From contig CAYGLT010000001.1 of NCBI GenBank assembly GCA_964350875.1, forward strand, positions 17,812 to 81,811: DNA of 64,000 nucleotides. The letters run 5' to 3'. The notes under the pieces were generated by a model. The model had not been told where the DNA came from. It saw only the letters and a list, made by a program, of their open reading frames with translations, and made no database searches. Shown piece after piece: positions 43,096 to 51,678 of the stretch. The position numbers and the translations under genes are program-made. The stretch comes from JAHBXC01 sp964350875 (GTDB lineage Bacteria > Planctomycetota > Phycisphaerae > Phycisphaerales > UBA1924). Positions within the stretch are counted from its first letter, which is position 1, and each line of letters opens with the position of its first letter.

Positions 43096-43484
43096 CCGTG
43101 ACGGCGGCGCAGTCGGCGGGCGTGGGCAACGCGATGCAGATCGCCGTGTGGGCGGTCGTGCTCATCCTGCTCGCGATCGTGGGCTTCTGGGCCGCGATGT
43201 GGATCCGCAAGCGTGCGCTGGGCGAGGCGGAGACCAGCGACGAGGGGCTCACGCTCGGGGCGTTGAGGACGATGCACAACCGGGGGGAACTCTCCGACGA
43301 GGAGTTCGAGGCCGCCCGGGCCGCCATCGTGAGCCGCGCAGGCCTCGACCCTGACAAAGCACGATCCGTGCGCTCGGACGGGGGATTCGCGCTGAAGGCG
43401 GGCCCCGGGGTCGATCTGACGGGCGCCCCGTTGCCCGTGCGGCGTGACGAAGAATCCAAGGATTCTGAGGGCGGCGCGAACTAG
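43092..43484 (+). CDS. Small membrane protein with SHOCT-like motif
   Basis: A 130-residue protein: one membrane helix at about 15-37 (IAVWAVVLILLAIVGFWAAM), then a SHOCT-like segment (GLTLGALRTMHNRGELSDEE, followed by FEAAR), then a hydrophilic tail. SHOCT motifs are short helical oligomerisation or tethering modules. GTG start overlapping the amidohydrolase stop, so translation is coupled. Function unknown. Confidence 0.7.
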   Translation: MTVTAAQSAGVGNAMQIAVWAVVLILLAIVGFWAAMWIRKRALGEAETSDEGLTLGALRTMHNRGELSDEEFEAARAAIVSRAGLDPDKARSVRSDGGFALKAGPGVDLTGAPLPVRRDEESKDSEGGAN

Positions 43485-43645
43485 GACCGAGAACCATGCG
43501 GATGATCTGTGGAAGGATCTTCCGCGAATGATCAGTGTTTCTGCGCATCGAGAACAAGCCCCGGCGTGCCGATAGACTTGCCTATCGACCGCGCGGTGGA
43601 GTCGCTCGCGGCGACTGACCTTGCGCAGCACACCCCGAGGACCGC

Positions 43646-45028
43646 ATGGCCAAGAATCGAATGGATGGAGAGGGACCGACCAGCACCAACGCCCCGGAGA
43701 TGTCCGGAGGCTCAGGCGGAGGGTCCGGAGGCGGCGGCGGCTCGGGTGGTTCCGGCGGCGGCGACGGCGGTTTCCGCGGGCGCCGCATCACCACATGCTC
43801 GTTCTGCGGCAAGTCCTCCCGCGAGGTCGGCCCGATGGTCGAAGGCCCGAGCGAGGTCTACATCTGCTCGAACTGCGTCGATCTGTGCCAGAACATCTTC
43901 AAGCAGGAGCGTCGCCGCGTCTCGTCGTCGCGCCCCGTGCTCGGCGCGATCCCCTCGCCCCGCCAGATCAAAGAGTTCATGGACCAGTACATCGTCGGCC
44001 AGCAGCTCGCCAAGAAGGGGCTCTCGGTCGCCGTCCACAACCACTACAAGCGTCTGACGCAACTCGAGAACGAGCAGTCGCCCGTCGAACTCGACAAGAG
44101 CAATGTGCTCCTCGTCGGGCCCACCGGCTCGGGCAAGACGCTCCTCGCGCGCACCATGGCGCGCATGCTGAATGTCCCCTTCGCCATCGGCGACGCCACC
44201 ACGCTCACCGAGGCGGGGTATGTCGGCGAGGATGTCGAGAACCTGCTCCTCAAACTCCTCCAGGCGGCGGACTACGACCTCGAGGCGGCGCAGCGCGGCA
44301 TCATCTACATCGACGAAATCGACAAGATCGGGAAGACCTCGAACAATGTCTCCATCACCCGTGATGTGAGCGGCGAGGGCGTCCAGCAGTCGCTGCTCAA
44401 GATGCTCGAGGGCACCGTCGCGAATGTGCCTCCTCAGGGCGGCCGCAAGCACCCCGAGCAGCAGTACATCCAGATCGACACCAGCAACATCCTCTTCATC
44501 TGCGGCGGCTCGTTCGTCGGGCTGGAAGATGTCATCCGCCGGCGCATCGGCAAGAAGCGCATCGGCTTCACCAACCAGGCGCCCGCCTCGCACGACGAGA
44601 TCATCGAGTCGGCCGAGGTGCTCGCGAAGGTCGCGCCCGAGGATGTCATCGAGTACGGCATGATCCCCGAACTCGTCGGCCGCCTCCCGGTCATCACGCC
44701 GCTCGAGCCGCTCTCGCTCGAGGCGCTCAAGAAGATTCTTCTCGAACCCAAGAACGCGATCGTCAAGCAGTATGAGCACCTGTTCTCGCTCGAGAACGCC
44801 AAGCTCACGATCACCGACGACGCGCTCGAACTCATCGCGAAGAAGGCCCGCGAGCGCAAGACGGGCGCCCGCGCCCTCCGCGCCGTGATCGAGGAGATCA
44901 TGATCGACCTGATGTTCGATCTCCCCGACATGGACAACCAGGGCGCCGAGTATGTCCTCGACCGCGAGGCGATCCTGAACCCGCGCGGCCTGAAGGCCAT
45001 GCGTGTCCAGCGCAAGGAATCGGCCTGA
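43646..45028 (+). CDS. clpX: ClpX, ATP-dependent specificity subunit of ClpXP
   Basis: A 460-residue AAA+ unfoldase. The zinc-binding domain is TTCSFCGKSSREVG...YICSNCVDLC. Walker A is VGPTGSGKTLLAR, followed by the pore loop in GYVGEDVENLLLKLL, Walker B IIYIDEIDKIG, the RKHPEQQYIQIDT segment and the sensor 2 region near ERKTGARALRAVIEEI. Unusually, about 45 residues precede the zinc domain, including a Gly/Ser-rich run of about 25. The gene lacks an adjacent clpP. GAGGA lies about 5 nt before the ATG. Confidence 0.96.
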   Translation: MAKNRMDGEGPTSTNAPEMSGGSGGGSGGGGGSGGSGGGDGGFRGRRITTCSFCGKSSREVGPMVEGPSEVYICSNCVDLCQNIFKQERRRVSSSRPVLGAIPSPRQIKEFMDQYIVGQQLAKKGLSVAVHNHYKRLTQLENEQSPVELDKSNVLLVGPTGSGKTLLARTMARMLNVPFAIGDATTLTEAGYVGEDVENLLLKLLQAADYDLEAAQRGIIYIDEIDKIGKTSNNVSITRDVSGEGVQQSLLKMLEGTVANVPPQGGRKHPEQQYIQIDTSNILFICGGSFVGLEDVIRRRIGKKRIGFTNQAPASHDEIIESAEVLAKVAPEDVIEYGMIPELVGRLPVITPLEPLSLEALKKILLEPKNAIVKQYEHLFSLENAKLTITDDALELIAKKARERKTGARALRAVIEEIMIDLMFDLPDMDNQGAEYVLDREAILNPRGLKAMRVQRKESA

Positions 45029-45088
45029 TCGAGGCGGCACGGGCGCCCCAGCGGCGTTCCGAACCGGCACGCCCTGCTTCCCGGCGTC

Positions 45089-45126
45089 AGTCAACTTGTT
45101 GACTTGGCCCCGGGCGCGGCTAGCGT
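45089..45126 (+). promoter_or_regulatory. MarR-operon promoter overlapped by a perfect palindrome
   Basis: AGTCAAC-TT-GTTGACT (45089-45104) is a perfect 16-bp palindrome. Its right arm contains TTGACT (45099-45104), a good -35 box, and TAGCGT (45121-45126) is the -10 after 16 nt. The -10 ends 6 nt before the marR ATG, so the mRNA would be leaderless. The layout suggests that the MarR protein represses its own operon by blocking the -35. Confidence 0.65.
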
Positions 45127-45132
45127 TCCCCC

Positions 45133-45702
45133 ATGGGAAAGTCAGGGGACGCAGTCGGTGACAATCGCGAATCGGGCGCGCCCGTTCGTTGTGAGGCCGG
45201 GGCCATCGCGGCCGGTCACGGCGCGTGCTGCCCCGACAGCGTGCACGATCTGCCGCTGATCATCCGCTTCTTCATCATCCACAACACCACGATGCGCATC
45301 GGCGACCGCCTCACGGCGCCGCTGGGCATGACCGGCTCGCGCTGGCTGATGCTCTGCGCAATCAACCGGCACGGGGACAACCACCCGCGCATCTCCGACC
45401 TCAGCGCCGACGCGATGCTCAGCGCGCAGAATGTCAGCCGCATGGTCGCGTCGCTCGAGGACGAGGGCCTCGTGGACCGCTTCACCATCCAGGGCGGCGG
45501 CCGCGCGACCTATGTGAAACTTACGCCCAAGGGCGAGAAGATCATCGAAGAGTGTGATCGACTCGGCGAACGATTCGACGAATGGTTCCTCGCGCGACTG
45601 ACCGAGGACGATGTCGAGTTGCTCAAGCGCAAACTCGACCTGTTGATCGAGAACATCTCCGCCTTCGAGCGGTACCTGGACGAGAGCAAGGAATCGAAGT
45701 GA
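45133..45702 (+). CDS. MarR family transcriptional regulator
   Basis: A 189-residue regulator. About 40 N-terminal residues (with a Cys pair, GACCPDS) precede the winged helix-turn-helix: GSRWLMLCAINRHG, ISDLSADAMLSAQNVSRMVA (recognition helix), LEDEGLVDRFTIQGGGRATY (wing), KLTPKGEKIIEECDRL. A helical dimerisation end follows. It overlaps the RND adaptor gene by one base (TGATG) and so is co-expressed with the pump it probably represses. Confidence 0.9.
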   Translation: MGKSGDAVGDNRESGAPVRCEAGAIAAGHGACCPDSVHDLPLIIRFFIIHNTTMRIGDRLTAPLGMTGSRWLMLCAINRHGDNHPRISDLSADAMLSAQNVSRMVASLEDEGLVDRFTIQGGGRATYVKLTPKGEKIIEECDRLGERFDEWFLARLTEDDVELLKRKLDLLIENISAFERYLDESKESK

Positions 45703-46874
45703 TGCAACGGACGCGCATGCAGTTTCTGGCGGCGGCGGTGTGTCTTATGTTCCTCAGCGCGGCCCGCGCGCAGGACGCGGCGGCCGTGCGGGTCGGCCTG
45801 GTCGAGATGCGGCCGGTCGAGCAACGCGCAAGCGTGACGGGCGAGGTCCGCGCGACCCAGCGGTCGCGGATCGCCTCTCGCGAGGCGGGCAAGGTCGTCA
45901 CGGTCCGGGTCCGCGAGGGCGACAGCGTGAAGAAGGGCGATGTGCTCGTCACGCTCGACGAATCGCTCCTCCGCATCGACCTCGCCAGCGCGAAGGCCCA
46001 ACTCGCCGCGGCCGATTCCTCGCTGGTCGAGGCGAAGTCGGTCCTCGATCGGCGCGAGCGCGACCTGCGCAAACTCGAAGAGTTGCAGCGTCGCCAGAGC
46101 GCCACCGAAACCGAAGTTCAGGACGCCCGATCGGAAGTCGACGCGCAGGCGGCGCGTGTCGCCGCGCGCACGGCGGAGATCGAGGGCGCCAAGGCGCGTG
46201 TCGCGCGTCTGGAGGAACAGCTCTCCGACATGACGGTCGTTGCGCCGTTCAACGGGCGCATCTCGCAGAAACTCGTCGACGAGGGCGAGTGGGCGGGGCA
46301 GGGCGACGCGCTCGTCGAACTCGTCGCCTCGGACACCGTCGATGTCTTCCTCGATGTGCCCCAGCGGTACGTGAACGCGATCCAGGCGGGCGACGCCTCG
46401 ATCTCGGTGCGATTCGATGCGCTCGGCATGGAAGCGACGCTGTCGAACGGCAGCGTGGTGCCGGTCGCGGATTCCGCGGCTCGCACCTTCCCGGTGCGTC
46501 TGGTGGCGCCCAACGACGAGGGGCTTATTCAGCCCGGCATGTCGGTGACGGCGTCGATCCCCGCGGGATTCAGCGGGCCCGCGATGCTGGCGCCCGCCGA
46601 CGCGCTGCTCCGCGACGACGCGGGCTGGTTCGTGTACACGGCCACGCCGGGCGAGCAGGGCCACATCGCGCTCCCGGCGCGCGTTGAGCAACTGTTCCGC
46701 ACCGGCGCGTTGGTGGCGATCAGGCCGATCAGCGGCCCGGTGTTCCCGGGCGCAGCGGTCGTGACCGAAGGCAACGAGCGCATCCTGTTCCCGGGACAGC
46801 CCCTGCAGGTGACGAATCCCCAGGCGCTCGATCAGTCGGCGTCGGCGGGGGAGCGTGACGGAGCGACACAATGA
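45702..46874 (+). CDS. RND efflux periplasmic adaptor (membrane fusion protein)
   Basis: A 390-residue protein with signal peptide (to AARAQ, residue 24). The lipoyl half-domains flank a helical hairpin: SREAGKVVTVRVREGDSVKK, a coiled coil at about 95-175 (LAAADSSLVEAKSVLDRRER...), then VVAPFNGRISQKLVDEGEW. Beta-barrel and membrane-proximal domains follow. It bridges the RND pump to an outer-membrane channel; no TolC-like gene is in the window. The stop overlaps the pump gene as ATGA. Confidence 0.93.
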   Translation: MQRTRMQFLAAAVCLMFLSAARAQDAAAVRVGLVEMRPVEQRASVTGEVRATQRSRIASREAGKVVTVRVREGDSVKKGDVLVTLDESLLRIDLASAKAQLAAADSSLVEAKSVLDRRERDLRKLEELQRRQSATETEVQDARSEVDAQAARVAARTAEIEGAKARVARLEEQLSDMTVVAPFNGRISQKLVDEGEWAGQGDALVELVASDTVDVFLDVPQRYVNAIQAGDASISVRFDALGMEATLSNGSVVPVADSAARTFPVRLVAPNDEGLIQPGMSVTASIPAGFSGPAMLAPADALLRDDAGWFVYTATPGEQGHIALPARVEQLFRTGALVAIRPISGPVFPGAAVVTEGNERILFPGQPLQVTNPQALDQSASAGERDGATQ

Positions 46875-49800
46875 GTCTGATTCGGTTCTGCATCAACCGA
46901 CCGGTCACCGTGATCGTCGGCGCGGTGGTGCTTGTGCTCGCGGGCCTGCTGAGTTTCTCGGCGGTCCCGATCCAACTCACGCCCAACATCGACAAGACCA
47001 GCATCACCGTGCGCACTTTCTGGGAGGGCGCCAGCCCGATCGAGATCGAGCGCGAGATCATCGACGAGCAGGAAGAGCGTCTGCGCGGCGTCTCGAACCT
47101 CGTGAAAATGCGATCGGTCTCCCAGCAGGACACGGGCGTCATCACGCTCGAGTTCGCGATCGGCACCGACAAGAATGTCGCACTGCGCGAAGTCTCCGAC
47201 CGCCTGCGTGAGGTCCCCGATTATCCCGAGAATGTCGACGAGCCCGTGGTGCGCACGGGCGACGACCGCGACCGCGACTACATCGCGTGGATCATCGCGG
47301 GCACGACCGACCCGGACTACGACATCCGCCAGATGTTCGACTTCTTCGACGACCGGGTGAAGCCCTATCTGGAGCGATCGCCCGGCGTGTCGGAGGTGAA
47401 TGTCCTGGGCGGCACGGAGCGCGAGGCGCGGCTGCTCGTCGACGCCGAGAAACTCGCCCAGCGCGGCGTGACCTTCCCCGAACTGATCGCGGCGCTGCGC
47501 GGCGAGAATGTGAATGTCTCGGCGGGCCAACTCCCCGAGGGCAAGCGGAATGTCCGCGTGCGCGTCGTCGGCGAGTACGAATCGCCCGGGCAGATCATGG
47601 ACACGATCCTCGCGTACCGGAGCGGCGCGCCGGTCTATTTCCGCGATGTCGGCACGGTCGACATTTCGTACAAGGAAGCCACGAGCGAGGTCCGTCAGAA
47701 CGGCAATGTCTCGCTCGCGATCAATGTGCAGCGCGAGCCGGGCTCGAATGTGCTCGCGGTGATGGACGGGGTGCGTTCGCGCATCGCCGAACTGAACGCG
47801 CCGGGCGGCCTGCTGGAGCAGGAAGCGCGGCGGGTCGGCATGAACGGTTCGGTTCAGATGAAGCAGGTCTACGACCAGACCATCTACATCTACACCGCGC
47901 TCGACCTCGTGCGAAGCAACATCTTCCTGGGCGGCATTCTCGCGATCATCGTGCTGCTCGCGTTCCTTCGCTCGTTCCGCGCGACGCTCATCGTCGCGAT
48001 CACGATCCCGGTGTCGATCATCGGGTCGTTCATCGTGCTCAAGGCGCTGGGGCGGAACATCAATGTGATCTCGCTCGCGGGCATGGCGTTCGCCACGGGC
48101 ATGGTCGTGGACAACGCGATCGTGGTGCTGGAGAACATCTACCGCCGCCGCCAGATGGGCGACGAGGCGCCGCAGGCGTCGCTGCGCGGCACGAACGAGG
48201 TCTGGGCCGCCGTCCTTGTTTCGACGCTGACGACGGTGATCGTGTTTGCGCCGATCCTGACCATCCAGGAGGAGATCGGCCAACTGTTCCGCGACATCGC
48301 GCTGTCGATCTGCGCCGCGGTGCTGCTCTCGCTGATCGCATCGATCACGATCATCCCGATGTTCGCCGCCCGTCTGCTGCGCCGGGGCGTCGCGGGCGTG
48401 AATCAGCCGAAGAAGAAGCGCCGCAACCCGATCACGGGCGCGTTCGGCGCTATCGATCGCGCCGCGGCGAAACTCCGCGACGGGTATGTCTCGTTGCTGA
48501 CCGTCGTGATGCGTTCGTGGATCGCGAGGATCGTGGGAGTCGGAGTGATCACGATCGGCGCGCTGGTCGGCGCGATGATCCTGCTGCCGCCTTCGAGTTA
48601 CCTCCCCGCGGGCAACCGCAACCTGATCTTCGCGTTCATGATCCCGCCGCCCGGCTACAACCTCGCGATGCAGAGCGAACTCGCGCAGCGCGTCGAGTCG
48701 ACGATCCGTCCCTACTGGGAGGCCGCTGGCGACGAGCAGGCGGCCGAAGCGCTGCCCACCGTGACCGGCCCCGATCCGATCTCCGGTCAGATCGTCACGG
48801 TGCAGCCGCCGCCCATCGACAACTTCTTCTTCGTCGCGATCGACGGCGGCATGTTCATGGGAGCGATCGCGACGGAAGAGGCGCGGGTGCGCAATCTGAT
48901 CCCGCTCTTCCTGCAGGCGGCGGGCCCGAACGCCGCTCCCGGCGTTTTCGCGTTCCCGATCCAGTTGCCCCTGTTCCAGGTCGGCGGCTTCGGCTCGGGC
49001 AACTCTGTCGAGGTCGAGATCGTCGGCGACGATCTCGGACAGGTGCGCAACGCCGCGTACGCGCTCATGGGCGCGGGCTTCCAGTATGTCGGCCAAGGCG
49101 TGTTCGAGTCCATCCGTCCCGATCCGGGCAACTTCAACATCTCGGGGCAGGAAGTCCGCGTCGATGTCGACCGCGTCCGCGCCGCGGAGGTCGGGTTCAA
49201 TGTGAGCCAGGTCGCGTCAGCCGTGAGCGCCGCGGGCGACGGCGGCATCATCGGCGAGTACCAGGACGGCGGCACGCGCATCGACATGCGCGTCATCGAG
49301 ACGCGTCAGAACGACACGATGAATCCCGCGCTCGACTTTGGGCAACTCGCCGGCATGCCGATCGCGACGCCGAGCGGCGATGTGGTCACCATCGGCGATC
49401 TCGCGACGCTCAGCCGCGTGGATTCTCCCCAGCAGATCAACCGTTCGGAGGGTCAGCGGAGCGTGACGCTGAACATCTCGGCGCCCGCGGGCCGCGCGCT
49501 CGAGGATGTGATGGCGGTGATCGAGAACGAACTCATCGCGCCGATGCGTGAGCAGGGGGTCATCCCGCCCACGGTGCAGACGAACCTGTCGGGCGCCGCG
49601 AGCAAACTCACCGAAGTGCGCAACGCGATGCTCGGCGAGTGGACGGGCGGGTTCTTCGCCGCGCTCATGAGCGTGCTCACGAGCCGCATGTTCCTCGCGA
49701 TCCTTTTCTGCTACCTGCTCATGTGCGCGCTTTTCGAGAGTTTCCTGTACCCGCTCGTGATCATGGCGACGGTGCCCCTCGCGCTCATCGGCGGGGTGCT

Positions 49801-50371
49801 CGGCCTGCGCCTTGTGCACGAGTTCGACACGACCCAGCAACTCGACACGCTGACCATGCTCGGCTTTGTCATCCTTGTGGGCATCGTGGTGAACAACGCC
49901 GTGCTCATCGTGGCGCAGTCACTGAACTTCATGCGTGGGTTCGGCGAGACCGAGAGCGATCCGATCGAGCCCATGGAGCCTCACGCGGCGGTCGCGGAGT
50001 CCGTGCGCACACGCACGCGACCGATTATGATGACCACGCTGACCTCGGTCATCGGCATGGCCCCGCTCGTGCTCATGCCCGGCGCGGGATCGGAGTTGTA
50101 CCGGGGGCTCGGCTCCGTCGTCCTCGCGGGACTGCTCTGCGCGGCGGTGTTCACGCTGGGCGTGGTGCCGATGCTGCTCACGCTCGTGCTCGACGCCAAG
50201 CAGGTGATCTTCGGGACCGCCGACGGACCGGCCAGGGCCGCCCGTGAGAAGTGGGAGCGCATGGCGGCGCAGCGTGCGAAGCCGGCGCACGGCGGCGTCG
50301 GTTCACAGAACGGCGCGGAGGTGTCGAGCAAGCCCGCCGAGCGCCGCAAGGAAGCCCCGGCGACGATCTGA
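46871..50371 (+). CDS. RND family efflux pump permease
   Basis: A 1166-residue inner-membrane pump, longer than the usual 1040. It starts LIRFCINRPVTVIVGAVVLV, typical of the HAE-1/AcrB family, with porter-domain segments NIDKTSITVRTFWEGASPIE and LGGTEREARLLVDAEKLAQR. TM4 carries GMAFATGMVVDNAIVVLEN with one of the usual two Asp; TM10 has MLGFVILVGIVVNNAVLIV. It probably expels drugs, metals or lipophilic compounds using proton flow. The Ala/Lys-rich C-tail (about 40 residues) is extra. Confidence 0.94.
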   Translation: MSLIRFCINRPVTVIVGAVVLVLAGLLSFSAVPIQLTPNIDKTSITVRTFWEGASPIEIEREIIDEQEERLRGVSNLVKMRSVSQQDTGVITLEFAIGTDKNVALREVSDRLREVPDYPENVDEPVVRTGDDRDRDYIAWIIAGTTDPDYDIRQMFDFFDDRVKPYLERSPGVSEVNVLGGTEREARLLVDAEKLAQRGVTFPELIAALRGENVNVSAGQLPEGKRNVRVRVVGEYESPGQIMDTILAYRSGAPVYFRDVGTVDISYKEATSEVRQNGNVSLAINVQREPGSNVLAVMDGVRSRIAELNAPGGLLEQEARRVGMNGSVQMKQVYDQTIYIYTALDLVRSNIFLGGILAIIVLLAFLRSFRATLIVAITIPVSIIGSFIVLKALGRNINVISLAGMAFATGMVVDNAIVVLENIYRRRQMGDEAPQASLRGTNEVWAAVLVSTLTTVIVFAPILTIQEEIGQLFRDIALSICAAVLLSLIASITIIPMFAARLLRRGVAGVNQPKKKRRNPITGAFGAIDRAAAKLRDGYVSLLTVVMRSWIARIVGVGVITIGALVGAMILLPPSSYLPAGNRNLIFAFMIPPPGYNLAMQSELAQRVESTIRPYWEAAGDEQAAEALPTVTGPDPISGQIVTVQPPPIDNFFFVAIDGGMFMGAIATEEARVRNLIPLFLQAAGPNAAPGVFAFPIQLPLFQVGGFGSGNSVEVEIVGDDLGQVRNAAYALMGAGFQYVGQGVFESIRPDPGNFNISGQEVRVDVDRVRAAEVGFNVSQVASAVSAAGDGGIIGEYQDGGTRIDMRVIETRQNDTMNPALDFGQLAGMPIATPSGDVVTIGDLATLSRVDSPQQINRSEGQRSVTLNISAPAGRALEDVMAVIENELIAPMREQGVIPPTVQTNLSGAASKLTEVRNAMLGEWTGGFFAALMSVLTSRMFLAILFCYLLMCALFESFLYPLVIMATVPLALIGGVLGLRLVHEFDTTQQLDTLTMLGFVILVGIVVNNAVLIVAQSLNFMRGFGETESDPIEPMEPHAAVAESVRTRTRPIMMTTLTSVIGMAPLVLMPGAGSELYRGLGSVVLAGLLCAAVFTLGVVPMLLTLVLDAKQVIFGTADGPARAAREKWERMAAQRAKPAHGGVGSQNGAEVSSKPAERRKEAPATI

Positions 50372-50388
50372 TCCTGCTGTTTGGGCGG

Positions 50389-51678
50389 TCAGTTCAACTC
50401 GGCAACGCACCACGCGCGCTCGCCCGCGATGTCGACCGATCCGACGAAGTGAACGCGAATGTCCGCATCCAGCAGATGGCGCACACGCTTGGGGCGGTCG
50501 GTGAACAGGTGGAGCGTCGCGGGGCGGTCGATGTCGATCGCGCTCCCCAGCGCGGTCGCGCACGCCGCAGCAAGGATCTGACGATTCAACTTCGTCCACG
50601 CCTGCGCGGAGAGGAGCAAAGCGGTCGGGTTCGCGTCGTCTTCGTCGCGTGCCAGCAGGTGAAGTCCGCCGGATGAATCGGCGGCGAGTTCGACGCCGTC
50701 ACATCGAGGGATGCTGAACGGGACCGGCGCGAGGTTCTCCAGCCGCGCCGCCAGCGTCGTCTGATCGGTTGGGAGTGTCCTTTCAGCGGCCTGCACGGGG
50801 GGCGTTTCGCTGACCGGAGGATCGACCGGAGCGGGCTTGTGCTCGATCATGGGGGCGGCGGGAGGGGCGGGTTGCTCCATCGCCTTGGATCGAGGTCGAT
50901 TCACCGAGCGGATCACCGCGTCGTTGTCGGCGTCGGTCGGGCCGCGGAACACGCACACGCTCGGCGCGGGTTCGATGCGCTCGACATGTCCCGCGTACTC
51001 CAGCGGGGTCTCCAGGAACACACGGGCGGCGCGGGCGATCTTCTCGAACGCCCGGCGGCCTTGTTCTTCGGAGGCGCCCATCGCGGCGATGCGGACGCGC
51101 GGGGGAGTGGTGCGTCCGGACCAACGCGGAGCGAGCGATTTCAGTGTGCGGTACGCGGCGATCAGCGCGGGCTCGTCGATCCCGGTGAGGATCACGACCG
51201 AAGCGACGCCTTCATGCGTGGCGAGTTCGACCTCGCTGGTTTCGCCCGTGCGGAGGATGACTCGAGCGCAGTGCGTAGCCGCTGCATTAATCGCGTCGTC
51301 GAGCGTCGATGCACGCGTCGGCGCATCGGTGTTGGTGTCGAGGCCGAGGATGTCCACGCTGCCCTCGCCCGCGAGTGTGCGGACGAGCGCGATCGGGGCG
51401 TCGACTCGAGCGGACTCTGCGCGCACGAACTGGGTGATCCAGGCGCTTGCGTAGACAGGGAGACTGCCGAGCAGAACGGCGTCGACGGGCAACGGCCCGG
51501 CCGGCTTGAGCGCCTCGGGCGGGTCTGCTTCGGTCGTTTCATCCTCGACGAGCCGGAGCGATGCCTGCGCAGAGGCCGGGCGATGTTCGTCGCCGAGAAA
51601 GAGATCGGCGAGCGCGTCGTACTCGCCCACGAGTCTGGGGCCGGTGTCGGACTTGCGGTCGGTCGGGAACGAACTCAT
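50389..51678 (-). CDS. Partner of ParA-CBM: FlhG/MinD-like fold without P-loop, plus C-terminal domain
   Basis: A 429-residue soluble protein of no named family. The middle part (about 70-245) follows the order of the C-terminal half of FlhG/MinD ATPases: VASVVILTGIDEPALIAAYR, then EEQGRRAFEKIARAARVFLE and LEYAGHVERI. Where a P-loop is expected there is VLLGSLPVYASAWITQFVRA, with no Lys and no GK[ST]. A Pro-rich linker (about 265-305) leads to a C-terminal alpha/beta region (LLSAQAWTKLNRQILAAACA...). Its ATG overlaps the stop of the ParA-CBM gene (ATGA), so both are made from one mRNA. The homology is inferred from pattern only. Confidence 0.6.
   Translation of the reverse strand: MSSFPTDRKSDTGPRLVGEYDALADLFLGDEHRPASAQASLRLVEDETTEADPPEALKPAGPLPVDAVLLGSLPVYASAWITQFVRAESARVDAPIALVRTLAGEGSVDILGLDTNTDAPTRASTLDDAINAAATHCARVILRTGETSEVELATHEGVASVVILTGIDEPALIAAYRTLKSLAPRWSGRTTPPRVRIAAMGASEEQGRRAFEKIARAARVFLETPLEYAGHVERIEPAPSVCVFRGPTDADNDAVIRSVNRPRSKAMEQPAPPAAPMIEHKPAPVDPPVSETPPVQAAERTLPTDQTTLAARLENLAPVPFSIPRCDGVELAADSSGGLHLLARDEDDANPTALLLSAQAWTKLNRQILAAACATALGSAIDIDRPATLHLFTDRPKRVRHLLDADIRVHFVGSVDIAGERAWCVAELN

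Noticed and set aside
43571..43586. Inverted repeat CGATAG-ACTTGC-CTATCG upstream of clpX
   Set aside because: Only 6-bp arms and no placement relative to a recognisable promoter; could be chance.
43700..43780. Gly/Ser-codon repeat at the start of clpX as a possible wrong start
   Set aside because: The zinc domain begins after it and a GAGGA lies just before ATG 43646; no better start is present downstream before the first Cys.
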